A DNA stretch of 64,000 nt from Corynebacterium sp. Marseille-P4321. GTDB lineage: Bacteria; Actinomycetota; Actinomycetes; Mycobacteriales; Mycobacteriaceae. Position 1 is the first letter of the stretch; the number at the start of each line of letters is the position of its first letter. Made by a program: the position numbers and the translations under genes. Positions 9,567 through 16,849 of this stretch are shown one piece after another. The DNA lies in contig NZ_CAHJXO010000001.1 in NCBI RefSeq assembly GCF_903645305.1, positions 992,001-1,056,000 on the forward strand, read 5' to 3'. The notes below the pieces were generated by a model, which saw only the letters and a program-made list of their open reading frames with translations, did no database searches and was not told where the DNA came from.

Positions 9567-10268
9567 ATGGCGAAGCTTGATTTTGATGCCCTGAATTCCG
9601 TGCAGCGCTATCTGCAGTTCGCGGTTTTCCGTGCCATCCCCGGTGCGCTGGGGTCAGAGCGCGAGCAGGTGATTGAGGAGGCGCAGGCATTCTTCAACCG
9701 CTTGGAGGAAGAAGGCGTAGTGACGGTGCGCGGTATCTACGACAACACCGGCATCCGCGCCGACGCCGATTTTATGGTGTGGTGGCACGCCAAAGAGTTC
9801 TCCCAGCTGCAGAAGGCGCTGGCGGACTTCCGGCGCACAACCACGCTGGGCCAGCTGGTTGAGCTGAGCTGGATTGGTAACGGCCTGCACCGCCCGGCGG
9901 AGTTCAACAAGTCCCACCTGCCCAGCTTCATCATGGGGGAGGAACCGGGCGATTGGATCACCGTCTACCCGTTCGTGCGCTCTTACGACTGGTACGTCAT
10001 GGAGCCGACCGAGCGCCGCCGCATCTTGGCGGAGCACGGCATGGCCGCGCGCGACTTCGCGGACGTGCGCGCCAACACGGTCGAGGCGTTCACGCTCGGC
10101 GACTACGAGTGGATGCTCGCCTTCGAAGCGCCGACGCTGACCCGCATCGAGGAGCTCATGCACCAGATGCGCTACACCGAAGCCCGCCTGCACGTGCGCG
10201 AGGAGATCCCGTTCCAGACCGGTCGCCGTGTGTCGGACATTGGGGAAATCGTCCGGGTCCTGCCGTAA
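9567..10268 (+). CDS. hemQ: Coproheme decarboxylase HemQ (chlorite dismutase family)
   Basis: HemQ carries out the last step of the coproporphyrin-dependent haem pathway used by Actinobacteria and Firmicutes. It oxidatively decarboxylates two propionates of coproheme III to make haem b. The 233-residue product has the two-lobed ferredoxin-like fold of the family, with FRAIPGALG near residue 25, [18 protein letters not shown] near residue 55 and the active-site segment [16 protein letters not shown] near residue 130, whose first Tyr aligns with the catalytic tyrosine. The C-terminal [18 protein letters not shown] is typical. The ATG at 9567 follows a GGGAG-type site. A convergent hairpin separates it from msrB. 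Confidence 0.94.
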   Translation: MAKLDFDALNSVQRYLQFAVFRAIPGALGSEREQVIEEAQAFFNRLEEEGVVTVRGIYDNTGIRADADFMVWWHAKEFSQLQKALADFRRTTTLGQLVELSWIGNGLHRPAEFNKSHLPSFIMGEEPGDWITVYPFVRSYDWYVMEPTERRRILAEHGMAARDFADVRANTVEAFTLGDYEWMLAFEAPTLTRIEELMHQMRYTEARLHVREEIPFQTGRRVSDIGEIVRVLP

Positions 10269-10287
10269 GGGTGCAGACGCGAAAGCG

Positions 10288-10300
10288 CGTCGATAAGCAA
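10288..10300 (-). repeat. Dispersed word copy 3 (13/13), intergenic
   Basis: CGTCGATAAGCAA forms the left arm of the hemQ/msrB hairpin. Confidence 0.85.
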
Positions 10301-10311
10301 TGTGCTTGCAA

Positions 10312-10323
10312 TGCTTATCGACG
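10312..10323 (+). repeat. Dispersed word copy 4 (12/13), intergenic
   Basis: TGCTTATCGACG, preceded by A, forms the right arm of the hemQ/msrB hairpin and faces copy 3 across a 12-nt loop. Confidence 0.85.
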
Positions 10324-10337
10324 CGCTTTCGCTATAT

Positions 10338-10751
10338 CTAACGCTTCTCCAACGTGAGCGAGATGGAGTTGATGCAATAACGCAGATCGGTTGGGGTGTC
10401 ATAGCCCTCACCTGCAAAGACGTGACCAAGGTGGGAGCCGCAGTTTGCGCAAAGCACCTCAGTGCGGTCCATGCCATGGGAAGTGTCGCGGCGTTCGATC
10501 ACGCGATCGCCCGCGAGCGGGGTGAAAAAAGATGGCCAGCCACAGTGGGCGTCGAACTTCGTCTCGGAACGAAACAACTCCTCACCACAAGCGCGGCAGC
10601 GGTACACACCCTCGGCCTTGGTATGGACGTACTCGCCGATGCCGGGCGCCTCAGTGCCTGCCTCACGCAGCACACGGTATTCGTCGGGGGTGAGACGCTC
10701 CCGCCACTGTTCCTCAGTGAAGTCCTTAAAGTTCGGCGTGGATTCGCTCAT
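10338..10751 (-). CDS. msrB: Peptide-methionine (R)-S-oxide reductase
   Basis: MsrB repairs the R-epimer of methionine sulfoxide in oxidised proteins with thioredoxin as reductant. The 137-residue product is a complete SelR domain. It shows the zinc-binding pairs Cys52-Cys55 and Cys101-Cys104, the GWPSFF substrate pocket at 71-76, the HLGHVF segment at 107-112 and the catalytic Cys126 in RYCINS. There is no signal peptide, so it acts in the cytosol. Its ATG overlaps the aftC stop in an ATGA arrangement, implying coupled translation from aftC. In M. tuberculosis the same trio (Rv2674 msrB, Rv2673 aftC, Rv2671) is adjacent. Confidence 0.96.
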   Translation of the reverse strand: MSESTPNFKDFTEEQWRERLTPDEYRVLREAGTEAPGIGEYVHTKAEGVYRCRACGEELFRSETKFDAHCGWPSFFTPLAGDRVIERRDTSHGMDRTEVLCANCGSHLGHVFAGEGYDTPTDLRYCINSISLTLEKR

Positions 10752-11986
10752 TGCTTTCCTGCTCCCGTCGTCTCGTTCACCCGATGATCTGGCATCGCGG
10801 TCAAGGCTTGCCTTCCCTCAGATACTACCCACGCAGCGACGGCGACAATGAAAATCATCCACCCCGCTGTAGGTAGGAACGTATTCAACCACTGACCGGC
10901 CGCAGGGTAAAACCGGCTGCGGAAATCGAGCGGGAGCAGGCACAACGCGACACCGAGCCAGGTGGGCCACGCGTGTAGCGGGCTCGCAGGGCGCAAAGCA
11001 GTAAACAGAGCGGGGAAAAGCGTCATGGAGTAATACGCCTGACCGAGCGAAGACAGCACGCACACACCCGCGATGAGCACCGCGCTGCTCACGGTCAGCC
11101 AAAGCCACTCGTCGCTGTAGCGCCACCGGGCCAGCCCAAGCACCGCCACCACCACAGCGAGAGCAACCAAAATGAACAGCAGCGCGTGTGCCCAGCCCGG
11201 CATCCCGAAATACACCGCGAAGCCGGCGAGGGAAGAATTCGCGTAGTCGCGCGTCTGGCCCAGGTACGGCACCACTATGTCTATGTAGTCCCGTGCGCCC
11301 GGGGTGAGCGGCCAGGCCAAAAGATTCAGCACGACAGGCACAGCGATACCCGCGGTGACAACGCGCCAGCGCAGCTGCATCAACGGCAACACAAGCAGTG
11401 GGGCGAACATCGGCTTGACCACCACCGCCAAGCCCAGCACGACACCGGCTGCGACGTCGCGACGGGAGGCATGCAGCGCGAGGTAGGCCGTGAGTGCGAG
11501 GAGCAGCACGCCGTTGATGTTGGAAAACACCAGTGTGTTAGTCACGGCCTCCGTCGCGAATGCCAGCGCGATCGAGACAGGAAACAGCGGGTGGGAAAGT
11601 GTGAGACCAGTCAGGCGCGTGAGCCACCCCAGCGCGGCTACGATGCACACCGCGTTAGCCAGGATGAACCACGGCCGCGCAGACTCCATCGTCGGTATGA
11701 GCCCGAGCGGCGACAGCAGCAGCGTTGCGCCGGGGTTGTACAGGTAGTGCGGGTCCACGTGGTGGTAAACCTCGTTGTACACGGGCACACGCTCCACGAA
11801 TCGGCGCGCCGCGGACCACACCGTAGTGAAGTCGTCCGTGGGCGAGCCCTCCCGCGCGAGCACGAACAAGCGGTGCAGCACCAAGAGCACGGCGACCGGC
11901 CACGCCGCAGCGTTCAGCGCGCGTTCGCGGCGCGCAGGCGTGGGCGCCGGTGCGGGCGAGGTGAAAAACGTCGCTGCAGATATCAC
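10748..11986 (-). CDS. aftC: Arabinofuranan 3-O-arabinosyltransferase AftC
   Basis: AftC is a membrane GT-C glycosyltransferase. It uses decaprenylphosphoryl-arabinose to add alpha-1,3 branches to the arabinan of arabinogalactan (and of lipoarabinomannan) in Mycobacteriales. The product, about 412 residues from the GTG at 11986, has roughly ten hydrophobic segments. The GT-C acidic pair lies at Asp51-Asp52 in the first extracytoplasmic loop (GSPTDDFTTVW). The family features VVKPMFAPLLVLPLM and YIDIVVPYLGQTRDY are also visible. The start is uncertain because the ribosome site is weak, and the frame stays open upstream into the preceding gene. The assignment rests on the DUF2029-type profile plus the msrB/pyrimidine-reductase context, as in M. 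tuberculosis. Confidence 0.88.
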   Translation of the reverse strand: MISAATFFTSPAPAPTPARRERALNAAAWPVAVLLVLHRLFVLAREGSPTDDFTTVWSAARRFVERVPVYNEVYHHVDPHYLYNPGATLLLSPLGLIPTMESARPWFILANAVCIVAALGWLTRLTGLTLSHPLFPVSIALAFATEAVTNTLVFSNINGVLLLALTAYLALHASRRDVAAGVVLGLAVVVKPMFAPLLVLPLMQLRWRVVTAGIAVPVVLNLLAWPLTPGARDYIDIVVPYLGQTRDYANSSLAGFAVYFGMPGWAHALLFILVALAVVVAVLGLARWRYSDEWLWLTVSSAVLIAGVCVLSSLGQAYYSMTLFPALFTALRPASPLHAWPTWLGVALCLLPLDFRSRFYPAAGQWLNTFLPTAGWMIFIVAVAAWVVSEGRQALTAMPDHRVNETTGAGKQ

Positions 11987-12014
11987 GCGCTCAACCGTAC
12001 CGGGCCGGGCCCGG

Positions 12015-12698
12015 CTACTTTTCGTGCGCGCGCCGGTAGCGGCAAAACAGCATCGAGTCCCGCGTGGCGCGGGCATCCTCGAGGGTGAAACGCCGCGTAA
12101 ACGGTTGGCCGCTTTCGATGTTCAGGCCGTAGGGTTCATCGTCGTGGCCCAGCGTCGGATCGACGGTGAGGTGCAACACGTCCACTAGGTCGGCGGCGAG
12201 CATGTCCGCGTAAAGACCGGGCCCGCCCTCGCACGTAACCCGATTGAAGCCGGCACTGCGCAGCGCCGCCGCGATCTCGTCCACTTCTCCGCCGCCGGTG
12301 GATACCAAGCGGGCGCCTGCGCGCTCTAAAGCTTCGCGGTTGGGCTTCAGGGAATCGTCGATAAGCGACTGCTCCGGGGCAAGCACGAGCACCTCCCCCT
12401 CAAAGACACCGAGCGAGGTGTCGATATCCAACGAGCGCGAGACGATCGCGTACGGCGTGTCGGACCGGCCGTATCCTTCGGCGCGGACTGTGCCGGCGCC
12501 GACGAGGATCACATCCGCCCAGTCGCGCAATGCGAGCAGCAGTGCGGAATCCGTCTCGTTTCCGAAGGGCCCCGACGTGCCTCCGCGCCCGAACGCACCA
12601 AAGATGGTGGTGGCGGTGATCGCCCGGATCTCGGGCTCGGCGGGGGAGAGGACCGGGCCGATCAGCTCAGCTGGGTCGATACGCTCGGGAAAAACCAT
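12015..12698 (-). CDS. Pyrimidine reductase family protein (RibD C-terminal domain)
   Basis: A 227-residue stand-alone RibD_C/dihydrofolate-reductase-fold protein, the Rv2671 type. In M. tuberculosis this protein can act as an alternative dihydrofolate reductase; the closest pathway enzyme reduces the ribosylamino-pyrimidine in riboflavin synthesis. Visible features are RAITATTIFGAFGRGG near residue 25, the NADPH-loop VILVGAGTVRAEGYG near residue 65 and FNRVTCEGGPGLYADMLAADLVD near residue 155. No deaminase domain is present, so it is not a full RibD. It lies 28 bp upstream of aftC and probably shares its transcript. It carries an 11-of-13 match to the dispersed word at 12356-12366 (Ser-Leu-Ile-Asp). 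Confidence 0.87.
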   Translation of the reverse strand: MVFPERIDPAELIGPVLSPAEPEIRAITATTIFGAFGRGGTSGPFGNETDSALLLALRDWADVILVGAGTVRAEGYGRSDTPYAIVSRSLDIDTSLGVFEGEVLVLAPEQSLIDDSLKPNREALERAGARLVSTGGGEVDEIAAALRSAGFNRVTCEGGPGLYADMLAADLVDVLHLTVDPTLGHDDEPYGLNIESGQPFTRRFTLEDARATRDSMLFCRYRRAHEK

Positions 12699-12740
12699 GG
12701 CAACACAGTAGCCCCGACGCGCACGCGCCGGGGCTTAGAG

Positions 12741-12816
12741 TGGAGCGGATGACGAGACTCGAACTCGCGACCCTCACCTTGGCAAGGTGATGCGCTACCA
12801 ACTGCGCTACATCCGC
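12741..12816 (-). tRNA. tRNA-Gly (GCC), copy A
   Basis: The reverse strand reads GCGGATG...CATCCGC for the acceptor, with an encoded TCCA end. The T-loop is TTCGAGT, and the anticodon loop reads TTGCCAA, giving anticodon GCC. It is identical to the copies at 13042 and 13266 and is the last gene of the leftward cluster. Confidence 0.95.
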
Positions 12817-12875
12817 ATTGTGCGAACTTCGTACGCACAACGAACCTATTCGGTTGTCAGGAACCGCGAGGTTCC

Positions 12876-12950
12876 TGGTGCACGATACTGGGATTGAACC
12901 AGTGACCTCTTCCGTGTCAGGGAAGCGCTCTCCCGCTGAGCTAATCGCGC
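12876..12950 (-). tRNA. tRNA-Val (GAC), copy A
   Basis: The reverse strand starts GCGCGATTAGCTCAGCGG, has anticodon loop CTGACAC (GAC), T-loop TTCAATC and an encoded ACCA end. It is identical to the copy at 13174. Confidence 0.95.
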
Positions 12951-12966
12951 TGGGGTGAAAGGAAAG

Positions 12967-13040
12967 TGGAGGTGGATACGGGAATCGAACCCGTGTACAC
13001 GGTTTTGCAGACCGTTGCCTAACCACTCGACCAATCCACC
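12967..13040 (-). tRNA. tRNA-Cys (GCA)
   Basis: The reverse strand starts GGTGGATTGGTCGAGTGG, has anticodon loop CTGCAAA (GCA) and ends ATCCACC-TCCA. It is one base from tRNA-Gly copy B, so processing must separate directly adjoining tRNAs. Confidence 0.95.
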
Positions 13041-13041
13041 G

Positions 13042-13117
13042 TGGAGCGGATGACGAGACTCGAACTCGCGACCCTCACCTTGGCAAGGTGATGCGCTACC
13101 AACTGCGCTACATCCGC
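13042..13117 (-). tRNA. tRNA-Gly (GCC), copy B
   Basis: This has the same sequence as copy A. Together with the linker to its right and tRNA-Val copy B it forms a unit repeated at 12741-12950. Confidence 0.95.
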
Positions 13118-13173
13118 ATTGTGCGAACCTCGTCCGCACAAGACCTATTCGGTTGTCAGGAACCTGGGGTTCC

Positions 13174-13248
13174 TGGTGCACGATACTGGGATTGAACCAG
13201 TGACCTCTTCCGTGTCAGGGAAGCGCTCTCCCGCTGAGCTAATCGCGC
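13174..13248 (-). tRNA. tRNA-Val (GAC), copy B
   Basis: Identical to copy A in anticodon loop, arms and encoded CCA end. The linker to its left contains GGAACCTGGGGTTCC, a short hairpin also present in altered form beside copy A. Confidence 0.95.
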
Positions 13249-13265
13249 ATACGGCATAAAAACCG

Positions 13266-13341
13266 TGGAGCGGATGACGAGACTCGAACTCGCGACCCTC
13301 ACCTTGGCAAGGTGATGCGCTACCAACTGCGCTACATCCGC
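13266..13341 (-). tRNA. tRNA-Gly (GCC), copy C
   Basis: First gene of the leftward tRNA transcript, with the same sequence as copies A and B. The cluster promoter should lie to its right, between 13342 and 13500. Confidence 0.95.
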
Positions 13342-13506
13342 ATGCTCCGCCGCAACTTCCGTTGCTGTGCAGTGCGAGAACACACTGTATCCGCTGCACG
13401 TCCCGCAATACAAATCCGCAGTTCAGCGCGCGTGCGACGATGTCGGCATCGGCGGGCATGTTGGCAGGGAAACTTACAGCGGTGGGATTCGGCATTGCAG
13501 AAGCAC

Positions 13507-13519
13507 TTGCTTATCGACG
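13507..13519 (+). repeat. Dispersed word copy 5 (13/13), intergenic
   Basis: TTGCTTATCGACG lies in the gene-free gap between the leftward tRNA cluster and rightward tRNA-Val (CAC). Confidence 0.8.
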
Positions 13520-13601
13520 CCTTCCGGTACGCCCCAAACACCCGCCCTATGCTGGCGATTCGTTTGCGGCGCCGGGTGCGGTGTAATCTTCTTTCTCGTT
13601 C

Positions 13602-13673
13602 GGTCCTATGGCTCAGTGGAAGAGCGTTCCGTTCACACCGGAAAGGTCGCTGGTTCGATCCCAGCTAGGACCA
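13602..13673 (+). tRNA. tRNA-Val (CAC)
   Basis: GGTCCTA pairs with TAGGACC as acceptor, the D-arm begins GGCTCAGTGG, the anticodon loop is TTCACAC (CAC) and the T-loop is TTCGATC. The discriminator is A and no CCA is encoded. An extended -10-like TGTAATCT lies about 15 bp upstream at 13582-13589. Confidence 0.93.
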
Positions 13674-13826
13674 CAATTACAGCCCCGGGCTGCGCATGGT
13701 GAGAAGCGCGGTCCGGGGTTTCGCGTTCGGCGCCCAGTGTCGCTGTGTCGTAACTTCAGCGTGGGTTGTTTGTTCAGCGTGCGTTGGTCGCTCTGCGTGC
13801 ATCGCTTGTTCTGCGTGCTTCGTTGC

Positions 13827-13993
13827 GCTGGCGCCTACAGGAAACGCTGGCGTCTACATTTGTGATTCGCGAAGTAGACGCCAGCGTTGGGGTCTACCGC
13901 AAAGGACCTGGTCGCGAGATCCCTGGCGACTACAAGAGGCACTGGCGTCTACTTCGGGCCCCGGCCGTTGTAGACGCCAGCGTTGGGGTCTAC
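13827..13993. repeat. Two paired inverted repeats (four alternating hairpin units)
   Basis: AACGCTGGCGTCTAC (13843-13857) faces GTAGACGCCAGCGTT (13874-13888) across 16 nt. About 96 bp on, ACTGGCGTCTAC (13941-13952) faces GTAGACGCCAGCG (13970-13982) across 17 nt. The second member of each pair continues as TGGGGTCTAC, so it also folds on itself, and the first member of each pair is preceded by a diverged CTGGCGnCTAC. The layout is two tandem copies of a roughly 96-bp palindromic module. Confidence 0.8.
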
Positions 13994-14002
13994 AGCTGGC
14001 GC

Positions 14003-14073
14003 GCGTGAGGGGGACGCAAGCGGGCGTGAGGGGGACGCGAACGCGCGTGAGCTGGCGCGCGTGAGGGGGACGC
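14003..14073 (+). repeat. G-rich 15-mer, three copies
   Basis: GCGTGAGGGGGACGC occurs at 14003-14017, 14024-14038 and 14059-14073, with GCGTGAGCTGGCGC between the last two. It lies between the hairpin repeats and the copC leader. Confidence 0.75.
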
Positions 14074-14212
14074 GAGCTGGCGGGCGAAGCGTCACCGTCG
14101 CAGGACCCCAGGACGCTATGCAATGCCGTGTTTCCTCACAGCACGCACATGGAACTAACGTGGGTGGTTACACGACTACCTGCATACGTCCAACGCGAAT
14201 TGAGGAGTGTAC

Positions 14213-14830
14213 GTGAGTGATCAGCCGTTTCGATCGTCGTTTAGCGTGGCAGCGCTGGCGGGCGCGACAGCGACTGCGTTAGCTTTTGCGCCGGCGACGA
14301 TGGCGCACGATGTCGTGCTGGCGTCGAATCCGGACAACGGCGGGGTGATCGACGAGTTCCCTCAGCGGATTGAGCTTGAGTTCTCCGGTGAGATCCAGGA
14401 AGGCTTCAACACTGTGGCGCTTTCGCGCCAGGATGCCGGTAATACGGAAGTGTTGTTCTCGGGCGAGCCGAATATTGAAGGACGCGATGTCACGATGGAT
14501 CTGCCGGCGGACATTGACGCGCAGCCCGGCGAGTATCGCGTGGGATTCCAGATCATTTCCTCCGACGGTCACTCCACGAAGGGCATGACCCAGTTCACCT
14601 ACGACCCGGACGGCACACTGAGCGCGGGCGGCGAAGTAGCGAACGCGGGTGAAGATGGTGAGGCTCCGAGCTCGCGCACTTTGTCGCTGCTGCTCGCAGG
14701 CCTGGCGGTGATCGCGGCCGCGGGTGCAGTCGCGTGGGCGCGGAGTCGTCGTTCGGCTACGGCCAAATCTCAACCACGCGAATCTCAACCACGCCCAGAT
14801 GCCCAGCACCACGGCGACACCACAAACTAA
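14213..14830 (+). CDS. CopC-domain copper-binding membrane protein
   Basis: A 205-residue exported protein with a CopC domain. CopC/YcnJ-type proteins bind copper outside the membrane. A signal peptide ends near ATMAHD, so after cleavage the mature protein would begin close to the His that ligates Cu(II) in CopC. SSDGHSTKG near residue 120 supplies the second conserved Asp/His region. A transmembrane helix (about 160-180, LLLAGLAVIAAAGAVAW) and a basic tail anchor it. I prefer the GTG at 14213, five bases after GAGGAG; a GTG at 14207 is also in frame but overlaps that ribosome site. It leads a CopC - PCuAC - DyP cluster conserved in corynebacteria. Confidence 0.88.
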   Translation: MSDQPFRSSFSVAALAGATATALAFAPATMAHDVVLASNPDNGGVIDEFPQRIELEFSGEIQEGFNTVALSRQDAGNTEVLFSGEPNIEGRDVTMDLPADIDAQPGEYRVGFQIISSDGHSTKGMTQFTYDPDGTLSAGGEVANAGEDGEAPSSRTLSLLLAGLAVIAAAGAVAWARSRRSATAKSQPRESQPRPDAQHHGDTTN

Positions 14831-14849
14831 CGCGTAAAGGAGCACTCCC

Positions 14850-15392
14850 ATGCACACAAAACTTCGCACACTTACCCTTGTCACCTGCAGCGTGCTCGCA
14901 CTCGGGGCGTGTTCTGAAGACACGTCCGATCGTGTTGATTTTGCTGGCAGCAGCGGAATAGCGACAAACGCCAGCGGGGAAGTGGTAACCACCGGGCCGC
15001 AGATTGGGCAGAACGCGCTCGAGCTAGACGACGGGGTTATCTACGCCAAGCCGGCGGCGGACGCGGAGGGCGGTAGTGAGGAGACCCCGATCTACGGAAC
15101 GTTGCGCAACACCACCACGACCGACATTGAGATCACGGGCTTTACCACCTCGCTGGGCACTGCCGCCGAGTACGAGATCCACGAAACGGTCGACGGTGAA
15201 ATGCGGGAGCGGGAGGAAAGCATCCTCATCCCCGCTGGTGAAAGCCACGAGTTTAAAGAGGGTGGCGATCACCTCATGATTGTTGGCTACGGGCAGGAGC
15301 TTCCGGACGGCAGCACCCTCGACATCACCTTCGATATTGTGCCGCAGCAGAAGGTGGCGGTCTCCGGTGTGCCGGTGCGCAAGCAGCCGTAA
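14850..15392 (+). CDS. PCuAC-type copper chaperone lipoprotein (DUF461)
   Basis: A 180-residue secreted lipoprotein of the periplasmic copper chaperone A(C) family, which passes Cu(I) to membrane oxidases or other acceptors. The lipobox LALGAC puts the lipidated Cys at residue 21. The domain shows the family His/Met ligand pattern in loosened form: EIHETVDGEM, then IPAGESHEF, then GGDHLMIVGYG. It lies 19 bp after the CopC gene and about 30 bp before the DyP gene, so the three are one transcript. Together they suggest handling of copper and haem/iron at the cell surface. The exact partner oxidase is not in this window. Confidence 0.88.
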   Translation: MHTKLRTLTLVTCSVLALGACSEDTSDRVDFAGSSGIATNASGEVVTTGPQIGQNALELDDGVIYAKPAADAEGGSEETPIYGTLRNTTTTDIEITGFTTSLGTAAEYEIHETVDGEMREREESILIPAGESHEFKEGGDHLMIVGYGQELPDGSTLDITFDIVPQQKVAVSGVPVRKQP

Positions 15393-15420
15393 GTCACGAC
15401 AGGAGGAACTCACCGAAGCA

Positions 15421-16689
15421 ATGGAAGGCGGACAGCAGTTGGACAGCGCAGGGCGGGCGAGTACAGAGGTAGGCAGGCGCGGGTTCCTTATGGGGGCGGC
15501 GGGGGTGACCGGGATGGCGTCGATAAGCATGCTTAGCGCATGCGCCGACAGTGACAATCCCGCGGGCGTGCCGAGCAACTCCGACGAGGACCAAGAACCG
15601 CTCACCGAAGCGATTGTCGCTTTCGACGGGCCACGGCAGGCGGGCATCGAAACGCCGACGCAGGCGGATATGAACCTGGCCGGTTTCAATCTGAAGGACG
15701 ACGTGGACGCTGCGGGAGTCGCCCGCCTGATGCGCCTGTGGACGGAGGACGCGCGCGAGCTCACCGCCGGGCGCAACCCGCTTTCCAGCCTGGAACCGGA
15801 GATGGTGGAATGGCCCGCCAACCTCACTATCACCTGCGGTTTCGGCGAGCGTATCTTCGACATCGCCGCGAAAGGCAAGAAGCCGAGCTGGCTGCACGAC
15901 ATCCCCGAAATGGACCGCGACGAGCTCGAAGACGAATGGGGCCAGACCGACCTCGTGCTGCAGATCTGCTCCGACGATCCGGTCATGAGCGCCTGGGCGT
16001 TGCGCCACATGACGCGCGCGGGCATGGATTACGTGGAGCCTGCCTGGGTGCAGCAGGGGTTTATGAACGCGTACGGCTCTATCCCCAAAGGGCAAACTCC
16101 GCGCAATCTCTTCGGCCAGGTCGACGGCACTGTTAACCCGTACAGCGAGGAAGAATACGACGAGCAGGTCTTCGCCGAGGACGGCTCCAGCTCGCTGGTG
16201 GTGCGCCGCATCCACATGGATTTAGATGAGTGGGAGCGCCTCGACCGCACGTCGCGCGAGGAGGCAGTCGGGCGCAAGCTTTCCGACGGTGCCCCGCTCA
16301 CCGGCACGGATGAGTTCGACGAGCCAGATATGGAGGCCATCGACAGCTACGGGCTGCCCGTGATCGACAAAAACTCGCACATGGCACGCTCCATGCCACC
16401 GGCAGACAAACCGGAGCAGCGTTTCAAACGCCGCCCCTACAACTACAACCTGCCACCCACACCCGGCTCCGGGCAGCTGTCCAACGCCGGCCTGATCTTC
16501 ATGGCCTACCAAAAAGATCCGGACGTGCAGTTCACCCCGGTGCTCAAGCGCCTGGACGAGGCGGACCGGCTCAACGAGTGGATCACCCACATCGGCTCCG
16601 CGGTGTACTGGATCGCGCCGGGTACCGCGCCCGCAGGTAGTTCAGCGGATGGGCGCGACACGTTCTGGGGCGAGTCGGTGCTGACGTAG
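15421..16689 (+). CDS. Tat-exported DyP-type peroxidase (EfeB-like)
   Basis: A 422-residue haem peroxidase of the dye-decolorising family. The N-terminus has a twin-arginine signal (GRRGFLM, Arg19-Arg20) and a lipobox-like LSAC with Cys41, so it is exported folded and probably lipid-anchored. The DyP signature GxxDG is at 232-236 (GQVDG, catalytic Asp235), and the proximal haem His is likely His320 in DKNSHMARS. In EfeUOB systems such proteins act in iron uptake, but no EfeU or EfeO is present, and the link to CopC/PCuAC points to copper stress or oxidase biogenesis. The ATG at 15421 has AGGAGG rather far upstream (about 15 bp), so the start is less certain. Confidence 0.88.
   Translation: MEGGQQLDSAGRASTEVGRRGFLMGAAGVTGMASISMLSACADSDNPAGVPSNSDEDQEPLTEAIVAFDGPRQAGIETPTQADMNLAGFNLKDDVDAAGVARLMRLWTEDARELTAGRNPLSSLEPEMVEWPANLTITCGFGERIFDIAAKGKKPSWLHDIPEMDRDELEDEWGQTDLVLQICSDDPVMSAWALRHMTRAGMDYVEPAWVQQGFMNAYGSIPKGQTPRNLFGQVDGTVNPYSEEEYDEQVFAEDGSSSLVVRRIHMDLDEWERLDRTSREEAVGRKLSDGAPLTGTDEFDEPDMEAIDSYGLPVIDKNSHMARSMPPADKPEQRFKRRPYNYNLPPTPGSGQLSNAGLIFMAYQKDPDVQFTPVLKRLDEADRLNEWITHIGSAVYWIAPGTAPAGSSADGRDTFWGESVLT
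15518..15529 (-). repeat. Dispersed word copy 6 (12/13)
   Basis: CGTCGATAAGCA followed by T, antisense to the DyP gene. The codons read Ala-Ser-Ile-Ser-Met, inside the Tat signal peptide and in a different frame and strand from the Leu-Leu-Ile-Asp copies. Confidence 0.75.
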
Positions 16690-16849
16690 CGCGACGCCGC
16701 CCGCCGCCCGCAACGTCGCCCGCGCGAAACGCAACGGGTAGACTTCGTGGGCGATCCGGCGCGCTGACGCGCCGTCGGGACAAGTAAACGATCGGGGCGC
16801 GTCCAGGTATGACGCACCCCATGACGCGCAAAGGAGCGCAGCGAAGCAC

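Larger units (their letters stand above)
10279..10332. terminator. Terminator hairpin built from two facing dispersed words
   Basis: A perfect 21-bp inverted repeat (10279-10299 with 10312-10332) encloses a 12-nt loop. Each arm is GCGAAAGCG joined to CGTCGATAAGCA or its complement, so most of each arm is the dispersed word. It lies between the stops of the convergent genes hemQ and msrB. There is no long T-run on either side, so the efficiency of intrinsic termination is uncertain. Confidence 0.85.
13674..14212. other. Gene-free, repeat-rich interval
   Basis: 539 bp without a credible gene. Open frames cross it on both strands, but their translations are Arg/Ala-rich, follow the DNA repeats and resemble nothing. 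It holds four alternating copies of a hairpin-forming unit (13827-13993), three copies of a G-rich 15-mer (14003-14073) and, at the right end, the copC leader with a TGAGGAG ribosome site. Confidence 0.8.

Noticed and set aside
13827..13993. CRISPR array
   Set aside because: The repeat copies alternate in orientation, only four units are present, the spacing is not regular and no cas genes are near.
13696..14216. Several 70-120 codon frames in the tRNA/copC gap
   Set aside because: Their translations follow the DNA repeats, they have no ribosome sites or family resemblance, and frames exist on both strands in the same place.
16690..16849. T-box riboswitch upstream of thrS
   Set aside because: No T-box bulge sequence or specifier stem could be recognised in the 160-bp leader; only a GC-rich dyad was seen.
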